22,011 nt of DNA, from NCBI GenBank assembly GCA_036897095.1, contig JAYMSP010002895.1:1-22011 (forward strand). Reading direction: 5' to 3'. This document shows, piece after piece, positions 20,001 to 22,011 of this stretch. The notes beneath the pieces were generated by a model, which saw only the letters and a program-made list of their open reading frames with translations, had not been told where the DNA came from and did not search any database. Both the position numbers and the translations under genes were made by a program. This stretch comes from Plantago elongata. Taxonomy: Eukaryota; Streptophyta; Magnoliopsida; Lamiales; Plantaginaceae. Position 1 is the first letter of the stretch, and every line of letters begins with the position of its first letter.

Positions 20001-20134
20001 TGCAAATCATGGTGTTGAGTGATGTAATTTCAGAGCCTAAAGAGTTAGCCAAATGTTTCGAAGATGCTATGATGGAGATGAAGGAAGCTGCAACAACCGT
20101 AGAGGTTCCTGTCAAATCACGAGCTTCAGTTTAA
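17019..20134 (+). CDS. WSD-type wax ester synthase/diacylglycerol O-acyltransferase, six exons
   Basis: The enzyme would join acyl-CoA to a fatty alcohol or diacylglycerol, making wax esters or triacylglycerol, usually at the ER membrane. Exons by eye are 17019-17756, 18051-18138, 19297-19352, 19435-19650, 19732-19869 and 19958-20134. All junctions are GT/AG and phases agree, giving 470 residues, slightly short for plant WSD proteins. The catalytic HHAIGDG is at residues 135-141, after PLWELHLL. A hydrophobic segment (about 181-203) could anchor the protein. Exon 2 starts TINDVLFGVVSRGLSRY, exon 3 encodes LRITCLEMVNLR, exon 4 has PWGNKFTYLLVP, and exon 5 has the family motif SNIVGP. HHxxxDG also occurs in other acyltransferases, but SNIVGP and the C-terminal layout fit WSD. 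No stop or frameshift is seen, so it looks functional. Substrate choice cannot be told. Confidence 0.9.
18588..18804 (-). mobile_element. tRNA-derived SINE with target-site duplication
   Basis: On the minus strand the element starts CAAAGCGTTTG and carries an RNA polymerase III box A (TAGCCGAGTGGC, 18,782-18,793). A box B (GGGTTCGATTCTCC, 18,737-18,750) follows at tRNA-like spacing, then an unrelated tail with a 23-bp tandem duplication (18,653-18,698) and an A-rich end. It is flanked by ACAACCCCGATATTTATT (18,570-18,587) and ACAACCCCAATATTTATT (18,805-18,822), an 18-bp target duplication with one mismatch. Length is 217 bp, normal for a plant SINE. It is antisense to the host gene. Confidence 0.8.
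18921..19205 (+). repeat. Two ~70-bp copies beginning with a box-B-like GTTCGAATCTCACT
   Basis: Copies begin at 18,921 and 19,137 and share GTTCGAATCTCACT, then ATCTTTTATTTATTG, then AATATTTTC. The first is preceded by TGGCAAATTTAAGTAGAAGG, a possible decayed box A. They may be remnants of another tRNA-derived SINE family in the gene's own direction; no target duplication was found. Confidence 0.4.
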
Positions 20135-20826
20135 TACTTGATTAAACTATTGAAATGGATATAATCTTAACTACAACATCAAAATAACTCAGTGTCAATT
20201 TATTGTGAGAAAATCGGCAATTTTGGGTGAATGAGAAACTGTTGAATAAAAGACGGACTTGACTGCAATTTAAAAGGCAAGTTGTTATCAAATTAGAACT
20301 CTTATACGTCCGCTTCATTCGTTGGATGATAATTGACTGAGATTGACCAGACGAACATTTCATGCTAGGATTTCGTTGATGTTCTTCTGCTCCAATATGT
20401 TTAAATAGCTTAAGTAAATGTGCTTAAGTATCTATTTACAACTCAAAGGTATAATTTTCGAAGTAGGTTGATGGTTGATTTGGAAAATTTATTCGTTTTT
20501 AATTTTGTTTGTGGATTTTTTGGAGTTCCAACTTCCCAAGTTCATGTTCTATATAGGCTATTTAGTCTGGTTAAATTGAATTTACAAATTAGATTCGTAG
20601 TAGCTAGTTGTTGTGGATGCTACTTAGTCTGGTTAAATTGAATTTACAAATTAGATTCATAGTAGCTAGTTGTGTTAGTGTAACTTTCACGGGTGAAATT
20701 TTGAAAAATAAATTGGTTTTTCATCTTTTTCGATTAGGTTAAAAATGTTGAGGATTGGTTATTTAAGTGTCGGTAAATTCAGAAGTGGCAGACTCTAGGA
20801 GATTAGCTAAAGCATGGGCTAACTTA
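20135..20826 (+). other. 3' flank of the WSD gene
   Basis: No coding frame is supported. The first part is likely the 3' untranslated region. A tandem duplication lies at 20,562-20,675, and the remainder is AT-rich single-copy-like sequence up to the GC-rich hairpin cluster. Confidence 0.45.
20562..20675. repeat. Two tandem copies of a 62-bp unit
   Basis: TTAGTCTGGTTAAATTGAAT recurs at 20,562 and 20,624, and similarity continues through CAAATTAGATTC(G/A)TAGTAGCTAGTTGT. About 50 bp are nearly identical, with one clear difference, so the duplication is recent. Confidence 0.9.
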
Positions 20827-20831
20827 GACTA

Positions 20832-20914
20832 GCCCCAATGGGGCACTGTTGGCACGGCGTGGGACGCTGCGGTGTGCATCCCACGCCGTGAGTTGGCAGC
20901 AGCCGGATGCTGCC
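20832..20914. repeat. Cluster of three GC-rich hairpins
   Basis: Three inverted repeats follow one another: GCCCC/GGGGC (20,832-20,844), CACGGCGTGGGA/TCCCACGCCGTG (20,853-20,864 and 20,879-20,890, a perfect 12-bp stem with a 14-base loop), and GGCAGCA/TGCTGCC (20,895-20,914). The cluster is abruptly GC-rich in AT-rich surroundings and may mark the subterminal end of a DNA transposon. Confidence 0.75.
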
Positions 20915-21045
20915 ATGTGTCCATGCCAAATTTTTTTAATTTTTTTTTCGAATTCGAATTATATCCGTTTTAAGACGGTAATATCTCCAAAAATACGAAA
21001 TAAAAAAAATAAAAAAATCACCAACGACTATGTTTTTTCAAGATC

Positions 21046-21053
21046 TATAAAAT
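21046..21053 (+). promoter_or_regulatory. TATA box upstream of the ORF1-like gene
   Basis: GATCTATAAAATGAGAC lies about 130 bases before the ATG at 21,178, followed by a CT-rich leader (TCTCCAACTCCTCTTTCTC), a common plant start-site layout. Confidence 0.5.
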
Positions 21054-21177
21054 GAGACTTGATATTTTTTACTTCATCCCATCTCCAACTCCTCTTTCTC
21101 TCTTAATTAAACTTAAAAAACTCTCTTCTCACAAAACACCCTTTCCACTTTCATTTTCCGGCAAATTTTCCGGCGAG

Positions 21178-22011
21178 ATGAACGCGAAGTATTTTCAGTG
21201 GTTGAAAGAAAACAACCCCAAAAATACAATCAGTACATGCAAGCTCACTTCGAATACACGATTTTTCCACCTCAAACAAGTGTCGTTCGACCTTTGTTCC
21301 AAGATCCCTACACTCAGAATTACCAATCTCCATCCTCCCAAATACCAATGTTTTCACAAACACCGGAAGAGGAGGACATGATGGAGACGCAGCCGGAAAA
21401 ACAACCGATCCGGAGGCGTGGGAAATCGAAGCCACCGGAGTAGCGGCAACCAACACAAAAACCGGACGGAACAACCCATACAACGAGAGTGGGGATTTGG
21501 GGCTCATCTCAGCCTACATGGAGGTTAGTCAACATGTTATTGTTGGAACGAATCAGAAGTATTGTAAATTGTTCCATCTTTTTGCGGAAAAGTATGAGGA
21601 TATCAAGAGGGTAGGAATGATGACCGGAGTGGATAAATTCCGTTCTCATGATTCGCTTCGTGGAAGATGGGGCGGCTAAGAGATGACATAAATCATTGGT
21701 TGATTTGTGTGGAGCGTGCTACTATCATGGTCGGCAATCGAAGTGGCTACAGTGAGTCCGATGTGCGAGACACTGCCCCAAGAACTATACAGGGAGAAAT
21801 CAAAGCACCACAACTCATTCACGGTGTTCAAACAGTGGGATGCCATGAAAGCATACACAGAGTGGGAACTCAAGATGAACTTGGAGGAAACCATGAAGAA
21901 GTGGGTACCAACTGGGGAGGATGGGTCCTCCAAGAAGAAGTGGGTACCAACTGGGGAGGATGGGTTTCAGGGTGACGATGTTGATGTAGGTGATCAACCA
22001 ATGGAATCAGC
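21178..22011 (+). pseudogene. PIF/Harbinger-type ORF1 (MYB/SANT-like, NAM-associated) remnant, cut by the window end
   Basis: In these transposons ORF1 is a DNA-binding partner of the transposase. The ATG at 21,178 opens MNAKYFQWLKENNPK; a frameshift within about 50 bases moves coding to a Gln/Pro-rich frame with QDPYTQNYQSPSSQIPMF. After a TAG at 21,441-21,443 a further frame holds a trihelix/SANT-like segment: LGLISAYMEVSQ, IVGTNQKYCKLF and SLRGRW. A frame change near 21,675 leads to LRDDINHWLICVERATI and SGYSESDVRDTA. An extra C near 21,780 breaks the link to KQWDAMKAYTEWELKM, an end resembling the NAM-associated domain. At least four disruptions make this a dead copy. The family call is by motif order; an alternative is a free-standing plant gene of the same fold. 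Confidence 0.6.
21895..21965 (+). repeat. 39-bp in-frame tandem duplication
   Basis: GAAGAAGTGGGTACCAACTG occurs at 21,895 and again 39 bases later. Thirteen codons are duplicated (KKWVPTGEDGSSK, then KKWVPTGEDG), keeping frame. The copies are identical over about 30 bp, so the event is recent. Confidence 0.9.

Overview
The window is nuclear DNA of a flowering plant, most likely a eudicot. It combines a spliced plant acyltransferase gene with layered LTR retrotransposons, a tRNA-derived SINE and a decayed DNA-transposon gene. There are no bacterial or viral-genome features. Homology statements come from motif reading; no database search was possible.

Positions 1 to about 16,150 are mostly one large, dead Ty3/gypsy retrotransposon on the plus strand. 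It has a degenerate gag (about 1443-2769) and a broken pol (6418-9263: reverse transcriptase, RNase H, a second RNase H, integrase). The double RNase H points to the Tat lineage. Beyond pol lie an organised A-A-B tandem array (9377-10379) and then an antisense gene on the minus strand (about 14,614 down to about 10,700). That gene has its own TATA box, at least one clean intron and a domain like the plant 'putative gypsy-type transposon' family. A 3' LTR-like stretch with a plus-strand TATA box follows (about 14,980-16,150).

Two related minus-strand elements have invaded this element. LTR A (1-1393, cut by the window) abuts the leader of the Tat element. LTR B (3146-6417, complete at 3272 bp, with a tRNA-iMet primer site and a short gag-like remnant) sits inside pol exactly before the K-V-M-P-F-G-L motif. 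The protease and the first part of the reverse transcriptase are missing, so a deletion went with or followed the insertion. LTR B carries a tandem array of small palindromes whose stems change in a compensated way.

Positions 16,222-20,134 hold the only gene that looks intact. It is a six-exon WSD-type wax ester synthase/diacylglycerol acyltransferase (470 codons after splicing by eye) with the HHxxxDG motif, a TATA box and a 3 x 45-bp repeat in its upstream region. Its second intron contains an antisense tRNA-derived SINE flanked by an 18-bp target duplication.

Positions 20,827-22,011 contain a GC-rich hairpin cluster, a TATA box and a frameshifted ORF resembling the MYB/SANT-like accessory ORF1 of PIF/Harbinger transposons, running off the right edge. 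I see no convincing new biological system. The most unusual structures are the covarying palindrome array, the A-A-B array and the antisense gene with its own promoter.
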